Position numbers and translations under genes: made by a program. From Roseivirga sp. BDSF3-8 (GTDB lineage Bacteria > Bacteroidota > Bacteroidia > Cytophagales > Cyclobacteriaceae): a stretch of 64,000 bases of DNA. Shown here one piece after another: positions 1 to 9,775 of the stretch (within the stretch, counting starts at the first letter, position 1; the number at the start of each line of letters is the position of its first letter). The notes under the pieces were generated by a model. It was not told the DNA's origin. It saw only the letters and a list, made by a program, of their open reading frames with translations, and did no database searches. The stretch covers positions 5,349,001 to 5,413,000 of the forward strand of contig NZ_JBGNFV010000001.1 of NCBI RefSeq assembly GCF_041449215.1. Direction: 5' to 3'.

Positions 1-619
1 TTTCATTATGTGCCTTAGGCTCTAGCCCCAACTGAGACACCGAAATCCCCGTTTTATCCACCACCGTTCTGATACTCCCTTCTCCTTCCCGAAATATTCC
101 CAGTATATACTCACGCTGCGTGCGCAGCGAGGCCTCCTGCTGGTGTACCTGCCGTATCACAGACTCCCAGGAGGTAAGATACATTCTGAGTTCAGCATCA
201 GAAAGGTCTTTAAGACCACCTGAATTAATAATCTCCAGCAACAGGGAATTATTAGGGTTATAGCTGATCTCGTAGGACAAGGTATTTAGTAATATGTCTG
301 AGAGGGCCGACTCAGTGATGTCAGCCGAATCGGAATTGATAATCTGTGCCAGCCGCTTAGCCTCTTCGTAGTTAAGCCGGTTCACTCTCATCAGCTCCAC
401 CAGCTTAGCCCTGCTCTGTTGGAATTCGGCCTTTAACCCTTCCAGATAAAACTGCTCACGCTTTTTGGCCGCTTCTCGCTGGTTCCAGTTATTAATAGCA
501 AGGGCGATCAGAATACCCACCACAATAAGAAATACCTCACCAACAGCATACAGGAGGTAGCGCGTAAAGTTATTTTCTGCCAGTAGTTTTTTCCTGACCC
601 TTCATAGAAAGGTTATCAT
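1..619 (-). pseudogene. DUF6090 family membrane protein, partial, with in-frame TGA at codon 6
   Basis: The reading frame runs off the left edge of the window. The N-terminus reads M-I-T-F-L-stop-R-V-R-K-K-L-L-A-E-N-N-F, followed by a membrane segment (YLLYAVGEVFLIVVGILIAL, about residues 21-40) and a charged, helical extracytoplasmic part. This is the layout of the Bacteroidota DUF6090 family, whose members start with a short basic stretch before the single membrane helix. The expected ATG is at 619-617 and the TGA at 604-602 lies exactly in frame, so a nonsense change (CGA to TGA would explain it) is the simplest reading. No ATG, GTG or TTG lies between the TGA and the membrane segment. A sequencing error would also explain it. 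Function of the family is unknown. Confidence 0.7.
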
Positions 620-694
620 GGCACCAGGGTTAGCAACACGGGATATATAATAGTCTATTGCAATATAACCCCTTTTTATTCTTTTCAAATATCC

Positions 695-1525
695 TTAAAG
701 CGGCCTTAGGTACCGGCTGCTCATCCAGCCGATGGCTTTGTAATGCTTGTAATCATTATTACCCCCGTAAAACAATGAGTTATTCCGGTTAGGTGTATCA
801 TCCATTACCACCAGCCACCATACCCTGCCGGTATCATCCTCCCATTCTGCCAGCGCCGTTCCTTTATCCCCCTGGTGGTACACAGTCACGATATTCTGTC
901 CGTCAATCGGCATGTATGGCAAATCCATTTCCCTAAGGCCCGTTTTTATATTGGGAGAATCACGCATATTATAGCTTTCCTGTATTACCTCAAACCGCAC
1001 AGGCTCTATAGATTGATAATCGATCAGGGAATTTCCCATAGCGGCATAGTCTTCCGTAATCCGAAACCTGCCCTCACCAGGCAGGTATTCCAGGTAAGTC
1101 AGGTGGTCCACATACCCTGCACAGCAGGCATAATCCAGCAGTACCAGGTGAGTACCTTCTTCCCCGTGCAGATCAACCACCCTGCCGGTCCATGAAGAAA
1201 CATACTGATACGCCCCGTTTACCTTCCGGAAAATCAACACCCCTTCGCCCTCTCCACCCGTGTAGCCATTGTAAAGGACTTCATCCACACCATCTTTATC
1301 AATATCAATGAGATGAAACCGGTCTATATATTCAAATGCAGAGGAAAAATCAGGATATATCTCATAAGGCATGATACGGAGCAGCTCCTCCAGTGCCCCC
1401 TCTCCTACATGCCTGTAGCCGTTAGCCTCCCAATCATATGGGCTTTTGGCACTAAACAGACCAATATCCTGGGCCTGGCAAAGCAGGCTTCCAAGTACTA
1501 TGGGCAGGAGCAATAATCTTTTCAT
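695..1525 (-). CDS. secreted hypothetical protein, FG-GAP-like with SH3-like C-terminus
   Basis: 276 aa. I start at the ATG at 1525 because it opens a clear signal peptide (MKRLLLLPIVLGSLLCQAQD, cleavage after AQA); an upstream in-frame ATG at 1702 would add 59 residues without signal-peptide character and would run through a terminator and a peptide gene. Around mature residues 70-110 there is an acidic DIDKDGVDEV motif of the FG-GAP/EF-hand-like calcium-binding kind. The C-terminal 60 residues (GTALAEWEDDTGRVWWLVV to GWMSSRYLRPL) resemble a bacterial SH3-like module. It probably acts in the periplasm or on the surface. No specific function can be assigned. It begins only 6 nt after a terminator hairpin that ends the upstream peptide gene. 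Confidence 0.7.
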   Translation of the reverse strand: MKRLLLLPIVLGSLLCQAQDIGLFSAKSPYDWEANGYRHVGEGALEELLRIMPYEIYPDFSSAFEYIDRFHLIDIDKDGVDEVLYNGYTGGEGEGVLIFRKVNGAYQYVSSWTGRVVDLHGEEGTHLVLLDYACCAGYVDHLTYLEYLPGEGRFRITEDYAAMGNSLIDYQSIEPVRFEVIQESYNMRDSPNIKTGLREMDLPYMPIDGQNIVTVYHQGDKGTALAEWEDDTGRVWWLVVMDDTPNRNNSLFYGGNNDYKHYKAIGWMSSRYLRPL

Positions 1526-1530
1526 ATAAT

Positions 1531-1562
1531 AAAAAGCAGTCCCCAAAAATAGAGACTGCTTG
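1531..1562 (-). terminator. intrinsic terminator of the peptide gene at 1584-1784
   Basis: 8-bp perfect stem AAGCAGTC/GACTGCTT with a 12-nt loop. On the minus strand it is followed by TTTTTATTA. It sits between the pinensin-like gene and the next ATG at 1525, so the peptide gene can be its own transcript and read-through would feed the secreted protein. Confidence 0.7.
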
Positions 1563-1583
1563 TATAAGATAAAAGCGTAGCGT

Positions 1584-1784
1584 TTACTTAGGCTGCGTGC
1601 AAAGAGGCTCATAGGTATCGCACTGACCACCAGAATAGCACCATCTGTTATAAGTAAAGTTGCAGAATTCAGGCTCTTCCGAACAAGCGAAGGTTTCACC
1701 ACCCTTGATAGTCTGGATAGAACCCTCAGGCTTAGTCACAAAGCTTTTAACTTCCAGTGAATCGAGGCTTAATTTCTTCTTCAT
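1584..1784 (-). CDS. pinensin-like RiPP precursor peptide 1
   Basis: 66 aa. The leader MKKKLSLDSLEVKSFVTKPE follows the pattern K-x-L-x-L-x-x-L-x-V-x-S-F-V-T known from pinensin-family class I lanthipeptides (antifungal lanthipeptides first known from Chitinophaga pinensis). A KGG double-glycine site at about residues 27-29 would separate the leader from a 37-residue core with five Cys plus several Ser and Thr, the residues joined into (methyl)lanthionine rings in this class. Family membership is from the leader; modification of this core is inferred. No LanB, LanC or peptidase-transporter gene lies in the window. Four relatives are at 15131, 43273, 58920 and 61716. Confidence 0.75.
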   Translation of the reverse strand: MKKKLSLDSLEVKSFVTKPEGSIQTIKGGETFACSEEPEFCNFTYNRWCYSGGQCDTYEPLCTQPK

Positions 1785-2010
1785 CTTAATGTAGTTTTTT
1801 CTTAGTGCCTACTCTGTTTTAGCTTTTCGGCAATCGCTAATGATATGTCATGAAGGTATAAACCAGGCTTCGAACTTACCAATAGCTACCCCTGAAATAA
1901 TATTTTGTCATTATTAAATTATCCAAAACTCATAATTTTCTAATGAAAGCCATCACCCCCACACCCTGATTTATAGTGAGTTATTCTCTGGCCCATTAGC
2001 ATAAAAAAAC

Positions 2011-2039
2011 AAACGCCCGGCTCAGTAAGCCGGGCGTTT
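2011..2039. terminator. strong hairpin terminator downstream of the giant T9SS protein gene
   Basis: 12-bp perfect stem AAACGCCCGGCT/AGCCGGGCGTTT with a 5-nt loop, flanked by A-rich sequence on the left and TTTTG on the right, so it can work in both directions. It lies just past the end of the 2065-9300 gene, whose transcript it terminates. Confidence 0.8.
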
Positions 2040-2064
2040 TGTGCTTATTACAAATGAGGTTGTC

Positions 2065-5000
2065 TTACCTCCTAACTACTTTTTGTTGTGAAACCACATT
2101 AGAGGCTTCATCGATAACACGAAGCAGGTATATGCCCGTCTCCAGTCTTTCCGTAGGCAACTGGTACACCATACGTCCTGTAGCCTCACCGGTACTTTCC
2201 ACTACCTGGCGAAGAGCAGTCACCTGCCTGCCTTGTGCATCCACGAGGCTTAGTGTATACTCCCCGGGCACCAGTCCGCCAACATCCACCGTAAGGTCAG
2301 CCCCATCCACAGGGTTCGGATAGAGGATCATTTCCACCTCTTCGTCAGGCACCAGGTTAGGCATGCGGTTATACGCCAGCTCCATGCCGCTTCTGGTGGC
2401 TACACCTGCAGAAGGCACCTTAACGATACCATCCACATCGAAGCCGTCCGCTCCGCCACCGAACCTGTTACGATCGGATATGTCCGTGACCCTTACGTAC
2501 TGCAGGGCACTCAGACCTGAACCGGCCATATCAATATAGGTATCCTTACAGATCTCATCTGCCAGTACCGTCCAGCTCTGTCCGTCCAATGATCCCTCTA
2601 CGCGGGCCTTTTCAGGATAACTGTTACAGCCACGGCCCACATCGTTAAAGGAAGTCTCTATAATAAACAGATCATCGCCCTCCTGGTCATCAATCACGCA
2701 GGCCATTTTTACAGTAAGTGATCCACCGAAGCCAAGGCTTACGAAGTTGTACGTGTCATTTTCTTCCGGTTCACCAAGCGCCTTATCAGGGTCGGTGCGG
2801 TTGGAAGCAATATCACGGTTATTCTTCTTCTTGCCGGGACTGTAGTCCACTACCTCTATAGCTGTGCATGGAGCATCGCTGTCTATCACAGTAAAGTTCA
2901 CCGTAACCGGTGTACCGGCCTCACCTCTGCCACCGCGGCTGCCATAAGGCGTAACTGTGATCGTATTCTCTCCCAGAGGGAACTCTACCGGATTATAATC
3001 ACCATTCGGATTATCTCCGTCCAGAGCAAACGGCGCGATACTCTCTACCTGGAAGCGAGCATTGCCGTTGAAGCCAAAGACCACACTTTGCGTTAGATCA
3101 CCAGGCTCTGCTCTCACGCTGAAAGCGTTGTTCGCGTAATCTGCCAGGTCTATCGTATCACCATCCACCAGAGGGCCTATGTCCTCGTCTGTATCTGCAT
3201 TAACCAGTACAAGAGGAGGCAATATGCTGGGTCCGCTGACCACATTAAGCGTAACAGGCACCAGCGCAAGCGGACGGAAGGGGTCATTGCTCTGCACCTG
3301 TATATCACCATTATAAACACCTTCATCAAGACCTTCGGCACTAAGAGGCACATCCACTACTACTGCCTCACCAGGTAGCAAAGTACCTGATGCAAGTGGT
3401 GGTGTAATGCTTATTGCCAGGCCGTCTTCCAGATAAGTAGTGTTGAAGATGATCTGCAGTCCTTCCTCAGGACCAGGACCCTGCAATCCTACCGTGCTGC
3501 TGGTAGCGATAGTTGAGTTCGTATTCTCATATTGTAGCTTGATCCTGCCGTCAGGGTAAAGGATCATCTGGAAGGTAACCGGTGCCGGCGCAGGTCCGAA
3601 GAACCCGAAGCCGGGAGTCTCCTCCCACTGTACAATGAAAGACTCGGCACTGCCCTGGTAGAAGACTCCCCCGCCATCTGCAGGCTCAAGGTCGTCCCAC
3701 ATACCCGCGATCATGGATCTTGGATTCAGGCTATTAGGTATCTGCCGGTTAGAGAAGTTACTACCCGACAGTGGTTCGAAGGCCACAAAGCCATTAGCTC
3801 CGATAAACACACTATCATGCTCAACCCCGAAGAAAGTAAAGCTGAAGGGAAGCGGTACACGCTCATTGCCATCGTTGCTTACGCTTGCCTGCGTTCCGGA
3901 GCCACTTATATCCATAAAGTTATAAGCCGCTCCCCCGCTGTTATTATCACGCCATGCATAGCCGAATGTACCCGGTCCGCCACTCGCGTTGAGCACGTCA
4001 GGACCTACACGGTTATCCGGTTCCTCCTTCGTAGCAGGCGCTTCCAGGTCCAGTTTAGGATAGCGCATCACCAGTTGGTCACCACTTCCAAAGGAAGGCG
4101 GTATCACACTAAAGGTAAGGTCACTATTTCCCTCGTTACTTATCGTAAGTGACTCCACCGTGCTTTCACCCGGGGCCAGCGTTACCGAAATAGAGTCAGG
4201 GTCAAGCCCCAGCACCGGTGGTGCAATACCCGTTCCGGAGAGGTTCACCACGACCATCTCGTTACCAAAGGCATCATTAGTCTCCAATACGATCTGGTCA
4301 CTCAGTACTCCGTCCTGCGTAGGGCTGAAAGTAACCTCGATGTCAAGGCTTTCTCCTGGCGCAAGGTCAACGCTGTCAGGCGCATCAGAACTAAAATCAG
4401 CTCCTGAAGGACCGGAAATGATTCCCACCAGGTCCTTCGTGCCATTATTACTCACCGTAAAGCTCTGTACACTCTCCAGGCCAACAAATAGTGGTTCGAA
4501 AACCAGGCTATCCGGAGCTACCTCTATCTCAGGGAAGCCAATCACCGTAAGCTCTACTAAAGCCTGGGCATCAGCATTCAACGGATCATTGGTACTGAGA
4601 TCCAGTGCGTCATAGTACACACCATCATTCAACCCGGCAGCATCCAGGTTAACGGTAATACTTACGGAAGAACCGGGAGGTACAATACCATTGGCAGGCT
4701 CAGCACCGGTAATGAAAGGCGTAAGGCCAAAGGGAGGTTTGATGAAACGCACCGCCAGCCCATTCTTAATATAGGATGTATTAAAGGCCACCTGTGCACC
4801 GTCCGTACCATCCTCATTCTCAATACCTACGGTACTCTCATCAAGGAAGGGAGCCGTCTCCACATCTTCGTAGAAGAAATCGATGTTGCCATTTTCATAC
4901 AGTACAATCTGGAAGGTAACTGTCTCAGAAGCATCGCCCAGGAATTCGGGAACATCCGTATACTGCACCACAAAGCGGTCAGCAAATGCCTGGTAATACA

Positions 5001-8000
5001 CGGCGGCATCGAATTCATCCGTCACCAGGTCGTCCCACAGTGCGGCAATAATCCCCCCGTTAGGCGTACCCGTATCAGGTATCTGATCATTGGTAAAGGT
5101 AAAGCTTGGAGGCTCAGCGAAAGCAAGGAAGCCATTGCCGCTTATCCATACCTCGTCCTCGTCATTTCCGTAAAACTCAAAATCAAATGGCAGGTCTGCA
5201 CGGAAGAATCCTTCGTCAGCCGTACTATCACTCACCTCCGTACCAGTTCCGCTTATGTCGCTGAATGCATACACAGGTCCGCCCGGCTCATCACTATCGA
5301 TCCAGCGATACCCGAAGCCCAGGTCTTCACCAAAAGCATATTCCACAGGATGTCCTATGCGGTTGTCGTCCTGCTCCTTGCTTAGCTCATTACGATTTGC
5401 AAACTCGATACGCTCCGTATTATTCAGCACCACATCCTCTGCCGCCAGTAAGGCATTAACAGTGGCTGCAGGCGTACTGAATATGAGCGGGAAGGTTCCC
5501 AGGTTACGCAGTTCAAACTCAACCGATCCGGTTTCGCCCGTCTCCAGCGTTTCCTGTGCTATGTCCGGCACCAGCTCCAGTACAGGCGGTGCCGTACCCA
5601 CACCTATCAGGAATACCTGATTTTGGGTGCTGTTATCCGCATCACTGTTTATCGTGAGCGTGGCAAAGAGGTTCCCCAGCGTCTGCGGAGCAAACGTCAC
5701 CACCACTTCCAGGCTATCACCTGCAGGTATGGAAGCCTCCTCCACACTGGCGCTATACTGGAAGCCATCAATACTGATATCAGAGATATTGATCGCAGCC
5801 AGTCCGTTATTAAAGATAGTGAAAGAAAGGTCTTTACTTCCTCCCACGAACACCGCACCGAAGTCCAGTAGGTTCTCATTTACCACTATCTCAGACTCCT
5901 GACCAGACACCACCAGCGTAGTGGGCACTTCAGCCACCGGCTCATCAGGGTCATTGCTGCTGAAGATAATAGGCGTACGATAAGTACCATTAGCTACCTG
6001 CGAGGCATCAAATGTCACTTCCACATCCACCGACTCACCGGGAGCCACTTCCCCGCTTTCGGGTGACAGGCTTATGTACCCTTCGCCACTGCCGCTAAGG
6101 GCTCTTTTCAGGAAGACAAAGCCACTCCCATTGTATGTATTACCTCCGTCACTACTGAAGAAGTAAGTATTGGGCCGCTGGGTGGCATTGGCATCCACTC
6201 CCTGCGGGAAGGCAACGCCATCAGGGTACTTATGAATTACCCAGAACTCGTCTCCTGCATCAAATGAGAAGGACTGATCCAGTTCTGTCAGCAGAAACAC
6301 ACCCTCTTCCGAGGCCGTATTGATTGTCTGTGTCAGCAACAGGGTACCCTGATTTGGAGTGGTTCCCCCCTCCCTGATTTCCAGAATAACGGTAGGGTTG
6401 CTTACTGCTTCAGTACGGTAGGCGTTGCGCACTGCCGTTAAGGTAAAGCCACCGGCAGGCACCTCAAAACGTACAGCACTGGTATAGGCCGCCGTTTGCA
6501 CACCGGAAAAGTCATCGGGGAAAGATATACCGGAATCGTAGAAAATAGAATCGCTGAATTCCGCATTATCAGTTCCGGGGTTCGGCAGTGGCCTTACACC
6601 TTCGGTAGTACCGCCTGCCCTGCCCTGCGCACTGGCCGGCACACTGCTTTCAGTATAACTGCCCGAATCACCATACCCGTACCTGGCCATGTCCAGTCCT
6701 GCGAGCGGATCAGCCAACAGATTGGCCGGTTCTTCCACCGTAGGGCCGGTAGAGGCTGTAAAGTTCAGAGGCTGTTCCCCGTTATTCGATACGGTAATTG
6801 TCCGCACCGCTACAGGATCATCATTCTGTACATTTATGCTGACAGAAATACTATCAGGAGAAAGAGCGATAGCAGGTGGGGCCACTACGTTTAAAGTAGC
6901 AGGTACACGAATCTCAGGCTCATCGCTGTCATTACTACTGATGACCAGGTCTGCGGTATACACACCGGTTGAATCTACCAGCCGGGCATCAAATAATACA
7001 TCCACTACGTCTGTTTCGCCAGGCTGTACAGTTCCGCCCATCGTATTAACAGACACAAAGAAGCTCTCAGGGTCACCGTCCACTATTTCCAGGTTGTCCA
7101 CATCCAGGATAGAGCCTACTGCCTCCATAGGGCTGAAGAGCACTACCTGCTCGATGTTTGGCGCAAAGGCTGTTCCGCTGAATATAAGGTTACCGTCAAG
7201 CAGCACCCGCATGTCCAGGTTTTCCCTGTCCACTACCACTGCGATGGTGAAGTAACCGGAAGGCGTAACAGCGCCTGTAGGCAAAAAAGCTTCTACTCCA
7301 CCGTCCAGTACAGAAATAGAACCATCAGGGTTAAAGCGTACCCGGGTATTTACCAGTTCCTCGCCAGGCGACTGTGGAATGAACTCCCACGTCACCCCAC
7401 CAACACCTGAAATCTGCATCTCTGCAGAGGCGTAAGAGAATGGCTGCGGCCCTACTTCGATAGTAGGCGACAGCGCCAGATTATTAAAAGGGGCCCCATT
7501 AGAACCATCAGATGTGGCCCGTATATGGCGCGTACCTTCAAAAGGGTTTGTGTTGGCTATGACCCAGTTAGGGGTGGACTGAGTCACCCAGCCCATTTGT
7601 CCGTCCAGTTCACCAAGAGCAAAGTCCTCAAAATCTGCCGCGTATAGCGGAGCAGCCACTTCATTCATAGTTCCCGAAGCTGTTACCAGGCGACTAAGCT
7701 CAGTGTTCTCCGCATCGTGCGTAACCGCCAGGCTACGGAATCCCCTTGTCAAAGCCTCCCTGGTCCGGGCTACATTGGCAGCAAAGGTACTACCACTCAG
7801 GTCATCCACCATTATGGAGTACACCAGCTCATCATCACCGGTATTGGCTATCTCCAGCGTTTGAGTAGCCGTCTGGAGCAAGGCAAGTGTTTGGGACAGA
7901 CTATCCGGACTTACTTCAATCTCGGGAGCTTCCGTACCATCCAGCACGGTAAGGCTTACCGGCACCACCAGGGTAGGTGTAAGACTGTCACCATCGCTGA

Positions 8001-9300
8001 TCAGCAGGTCACTGGTATACACGCCCTTAGGCAGTACACTCGCATCAACCGTTACTGCCAGGCTCGTATTTTCGCCAGCGGTGAGGCTACCGGAAGCAGG
8101 GCTCACTGAAAGCCAGGCCTGCTCAGGGTCTTCACTGACACTAAAACTTTGCAGTGAATCGGATATGTTAGTCAGATCCAGTATCACCTCCTCTGAGTTA
8201 CCTACCAGCAATTCCACATCTACCTCTTGTGGTGAAACCGCCAGTGTCGGCGCACCCGCATTGTTCAATACCCATCCCATATCCTCGAACAGGCCGCGGG
8301 TTATATCTCCAATATCAAAGGTGGACTCAGCACTACCTACCTGTGGCGTCATTAGTGAATTAGGGTCACCTGCCGGAAAGGCCGCTTCGTCCCAGTGAGC
8401 ATAGCTCGATCCTCCCTGAAATACAGAGGGAGCATAAAGCTCTGCCGGATTACCAGATAGGGCTGCAACTGTGCTGGGCCCGGCCTGAAATATATCTCCT
8501 CCGGTAAGCGCATTCGCTATTGCAGCAGAAGGATCTGCCAGTGAAGTTATCGGCGTACCGTCACCCAGCTCCACAAACTCACTGTAAATGCTGTATGAAC
8601 CGCTACTGCGTATGGTACCCTGGCCAAAGTTCACGCCACGTATAGCAGTAAAGCCCAGGCCATGACCGATTTCATGCAGCGCAACCGTAGCAAAGCTAAA
8701 CTGTCCGGCAGGCGTATTTGTGTCAAGCCCGAAGTACCAGTTAATACCCGTACCTAAGTTAACCTGCAGATCGAACGGTTCATCAGGGAACAGTTCCTCT
8801 CCTGCTATAGCATTAGCTAATGCTGCAGGGTAGAAAACATCCGGCAGGACATCAGGGCTAAAATTTCTGACGCTGTAGGACGGCCCTGCCGAAGCAAGTA
8901 CGCCCGGCCCGAGATTAGCAAACTCTGCAAAAACCTTGATCGGCACATCGCTTACAATCTCTGAAGACCAAATATCCAGGGCAAAAAGAAAAGCCGCCTG
9001 CGCATCAGGATTAGCCTGAGCACCGGGGCCAAAGGTAACTTCAAAAGTAGCGGTCTGTGTGGCCAGCATGCGGCTGGAGTACATTTCAGATACACTTTTG
9101 AATCCGGAGGGCAGCACTTTTGTGTGCTCATCCTGCTCACCGGCAGGGCAAATTACAATCTCTCCCGGGCCTTTTTCAATACCCTGCGCTAACGCCGGGG
9201 AAAGACCCGTAAATGTAAAAAAGAGAAAAAGTAAAGGTAATAGTGTCATCCAGGGGGGTAAAGACGGTTGTCTTCCACCCTGATGGTAGTGGTTTCTCAT
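2065..9300 (-). CDS. giant T9SS-secreted protein with matrixin-like metalloprotease region and repeated Ig-like modules
   Basis: 2411 aa. A long N-terminus ends in a hydrophobic signal segment (LLPLLFLFFTFTGLSPALAQ, about residues 20-39). About residues 80-340 form a peptidase-like region with the zinc motif HEIGHGLGF (His209, Glu210, His213). The rest is a string of Ig-like modules of the choice-of-anchor-D/HYDIN kind, recognised by recurring starts such as PEIEVSPDSL, ALSPDSISV and GLDPDSISV and stretches like ISSNDSDEPEIRVP. Two longer repeated blocks start with DNRIG/DNRVG, pass through FGYRW/FGYAW and end in IIAALWDDL/MIAGMWDDL. The last 85 residues, from YPNPVDG to QQKVVRR, are a type A T9SS sorting domain. 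Probably a surface-exposed or released protein that binds and may cut protein substrates. The third zinc ligand is not obvious, so activity is uncertain. Confidence 0.8.
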   Translation of the reverse strand: MRNHYHQGGRQPSLPPWMTLLPLLFLFFTFTGLSPALAQGIEKGPGEIVICPAGEQDEHTKVLPSGFKSVSEMYSSRMLATQTATFEVTFGPGAQANPDAQAAFLFALDIWSSEIVSDVPIKVFAEFANLGPGVLASAGPSYSVRNFSPDVLPDVFYPAALANAIAGEELFPDEPFDLQVNLGTGINWYFGLDTNTPAGQFSFATVALHEIGHGLGFTAIRGVNFGQGTIRSSGSYSIYSEFVELGDGTPITSLADPSAAIANALTGGDIFQAGPSTVAALSGNPAELYAPSVFQGGSSYAHWDEAAFPAGDPNSLMTPQVGSAESTFDIGDITRGLFEDMGWVLNNAGAPTLAVSPQEVDVELLVGNSEEVILDLTNISDSLQSFSVSEDPEQAWLSVSPASGSLTAGENTSLAVTVDASVLPKGVYTSDLLISDGDSLTPTLVVPVSLTVLDGTEAPEIEVSPDSLSQTLALLQTATQTLEIANTGDDELVYSIMVDDLSGSTFAANVARTREALTRGFRSLAVTHDAENTELSRLVTASGTMNEVAAPLYAADFEDFALGELDGQMGWVTQSTPNWVIANTNPFEGTRHIRATSDGSNGAPFNNLALSPTIEVGPQPFSYASAEMQISGVGGVTWEFIPQSPGEELVNTRVRFNPDGSISVLDGGVEAFLPTGAVTPSGYFTIAVVVDRENLDMRVLLDGNLIFSGTAFAPNIEQVVLFSPMEAVGSILDVDNLEIVDGDPESFFVSVNTMGGTVQPGETDVVDVLFDARLVDSTGVYTADLVISSNDSDEPEIRVPATLNVVAPPAIALSPDSISVSINVQNDDPVAVRTITVSNNGEQPLNFTASTGPTVEEPANLLADPLAGLDMARYGYGDSGSYTESSVPASAQGRAGGTTEGVRPLPNPGTDNAEFSDSIFYDSGISFPDDFSGVQTAAYTSAVRFEVPAGGFTLTAVRNAYRTEAVSNPTVILEIREGGTTPNQGTLLLTQTINTASEEGVFLLTELDQSFSFDAGDEFWVIHKYPDGVAFPQGVDANATQRPNTYFFSSDGGNTYNGSGFVFLKRALSGSGEGYISLSPESGEVAPGESVDVEVTFDASQVANGTYRTPIIFSSNDPDEPVAEVPTTLVVSGQESEIVVNENLLDFGAVFVGGSKDLSFTIFNNGLAAINISDISIDGFQYSASVEEASIPAGDSLEVVVTFAPQTLGNLFATLTINSDADNSTQNQVFLIGVGTAPPVLELVPDIAQETLETGETGSVEFELRNLGTFPLIFSTPAATVNALLAAEDVVLNNTERIEFANRNELSKEQDDNRIGHPVEYAFGEDLGFGYRWIDSDEPGGPVYAFSDISGTGTEVSDSTADEGFFRADLPFDFEFYGNDEDEVWISGNGFLAFAEPPSFTFTNDQIPDTGTPNGGIIAALWDDLVTDEFDAAVYYQAFADRFVVQYTDVPEFLGDASETVTFQIVLYENGNIDFFYEDVETAPFLDESTVGIENEDGTDGAQVAFNTSYIKNGLAVRFIKPPFGLTPFITGAEPANGIVPPGSSVSITVNLDAAGLNDGVYYDALDLSTNDPLNADAQALVELTVIGFPEIEVAPDSLVFEPLFVGLESVQSFTVSNNGTKDLVGIISGPSGADFSSDAPDSVDLAPGESLDIEVTFSPTQDGVLSDQIVLETNDAFGNEMVVVNLSGTGIAPPVLGLDPDSISVTLAPGESTVESLTISNEGNSDLTFSVIPPSFGSGDQLVMRYPKLDLEAPATKEEPDNRVGPDVLNASGGPGTFGYAWRDNNSGGAAYNFMDISGSGTQASVSNDGNERVPLPFSFTFFGVEHDSVFIGANGFVAFEPLSGSNFSNRQIPNSLNPRSMIAGMWDDLEPADGGGVFYQGSAESFIVQWEETPGFGFFGPAPAPVTFQMILYPDGRIKLQYENTNSTIATSSTVGLQGPGPEEGLQIIFNTTYLEDGLAISITPPLASGTLLPGEAVVVDVPLSAEGLDEGVYNGDIQVQSNDPFRPLALVPVTLNVVSGPSILPPLVLVNADTDEDIGPLVDGDTIDLADYANNAFSVRAEPGDLTQSVVFGFNGNARFQVESIAPFALDGDNPNGDYNPVEFPLGENTITVTPYGSRGGRGEAGTPVTVNFTVIDSDAPCTAIEVVDYSPGKKKNNRDIASNRTDPDKALGEPEENDTYNFVSLGFGGSLTVKMACVIDDQEGDDLFIIETSFNDVGRGCNSYPEKARVEGSLDGQSWTVLADEICKDTYIDMAGSGLSALQYVRVTDISDRNRFGGGADGFDVDGIVKVPSAGVATRSGMELAYNRMPNLVPDEEVEMILYPNPVDGADLTVDVGGLVPGEYTLSLVDAQGRQVTALRQVVESTGEATGRMVYQLPTERLETGIYLLRVIDEASNVVSQQKVVRR

Positions 9301-9437
9301 AGTGTAGAGATTTAGTCTAAGGTTGATTTCCTAAATAAAGTATTTCTAAAAAAATGAAAATGAAAGCATTGATTATCAACACTTAACACGACACCTTGTA
9401 GGTTGGAGGAAAATTTTAATATATAGGAAAACACTGC

Positions 9438-9475
9438 GGAACATTAAATATATCTATCTATATATTTAATGTTCC
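9438..9475. repeat. perfect 16-bp inverted repeat, AT-rich, in the 9301-9775 gap
   Basis: Arms GGAACATTAAATATAT and ATATATTTAATGTTCC match perfectly with the 6-nt spacer CTATCT. There is no T-tract, so it is not a standard terminator. It lies 138 bp upstream of the giant T9SS gene and past the end of no other gene, which fits an operator for a dimeric regulator or a cruciform site. The rest of the 9301-9775 gap is AT-rich and I see no gene in it. Confidence 0.6.
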
Positions 9476-9775
9476 CACACCATTACATACCTGATAGTAG
9501 CAAGAGAAGCTCTGCAATCGGTTTATTCAGTAAATTATGGCGCTCATCGTACCCTTTTCGGCAGCCTTTCCGGAAATTACCTAACCAACAATGGAGTACA
9601 CTTTAAAATGATCTGGAAGCTAAATTAAGAGGGATAGTGTGAGGGAAATTTTTTGAAAAAATTATATCTATTTCCATCCGGCACTAGCATATTCGTAAGT
9701 ATCGTGTCGGCTGGTCACACACTAATGTTTAGGGTAGGCATCTTATCCGGTTGGGGCAGCCGGCCAAAAGACAGA

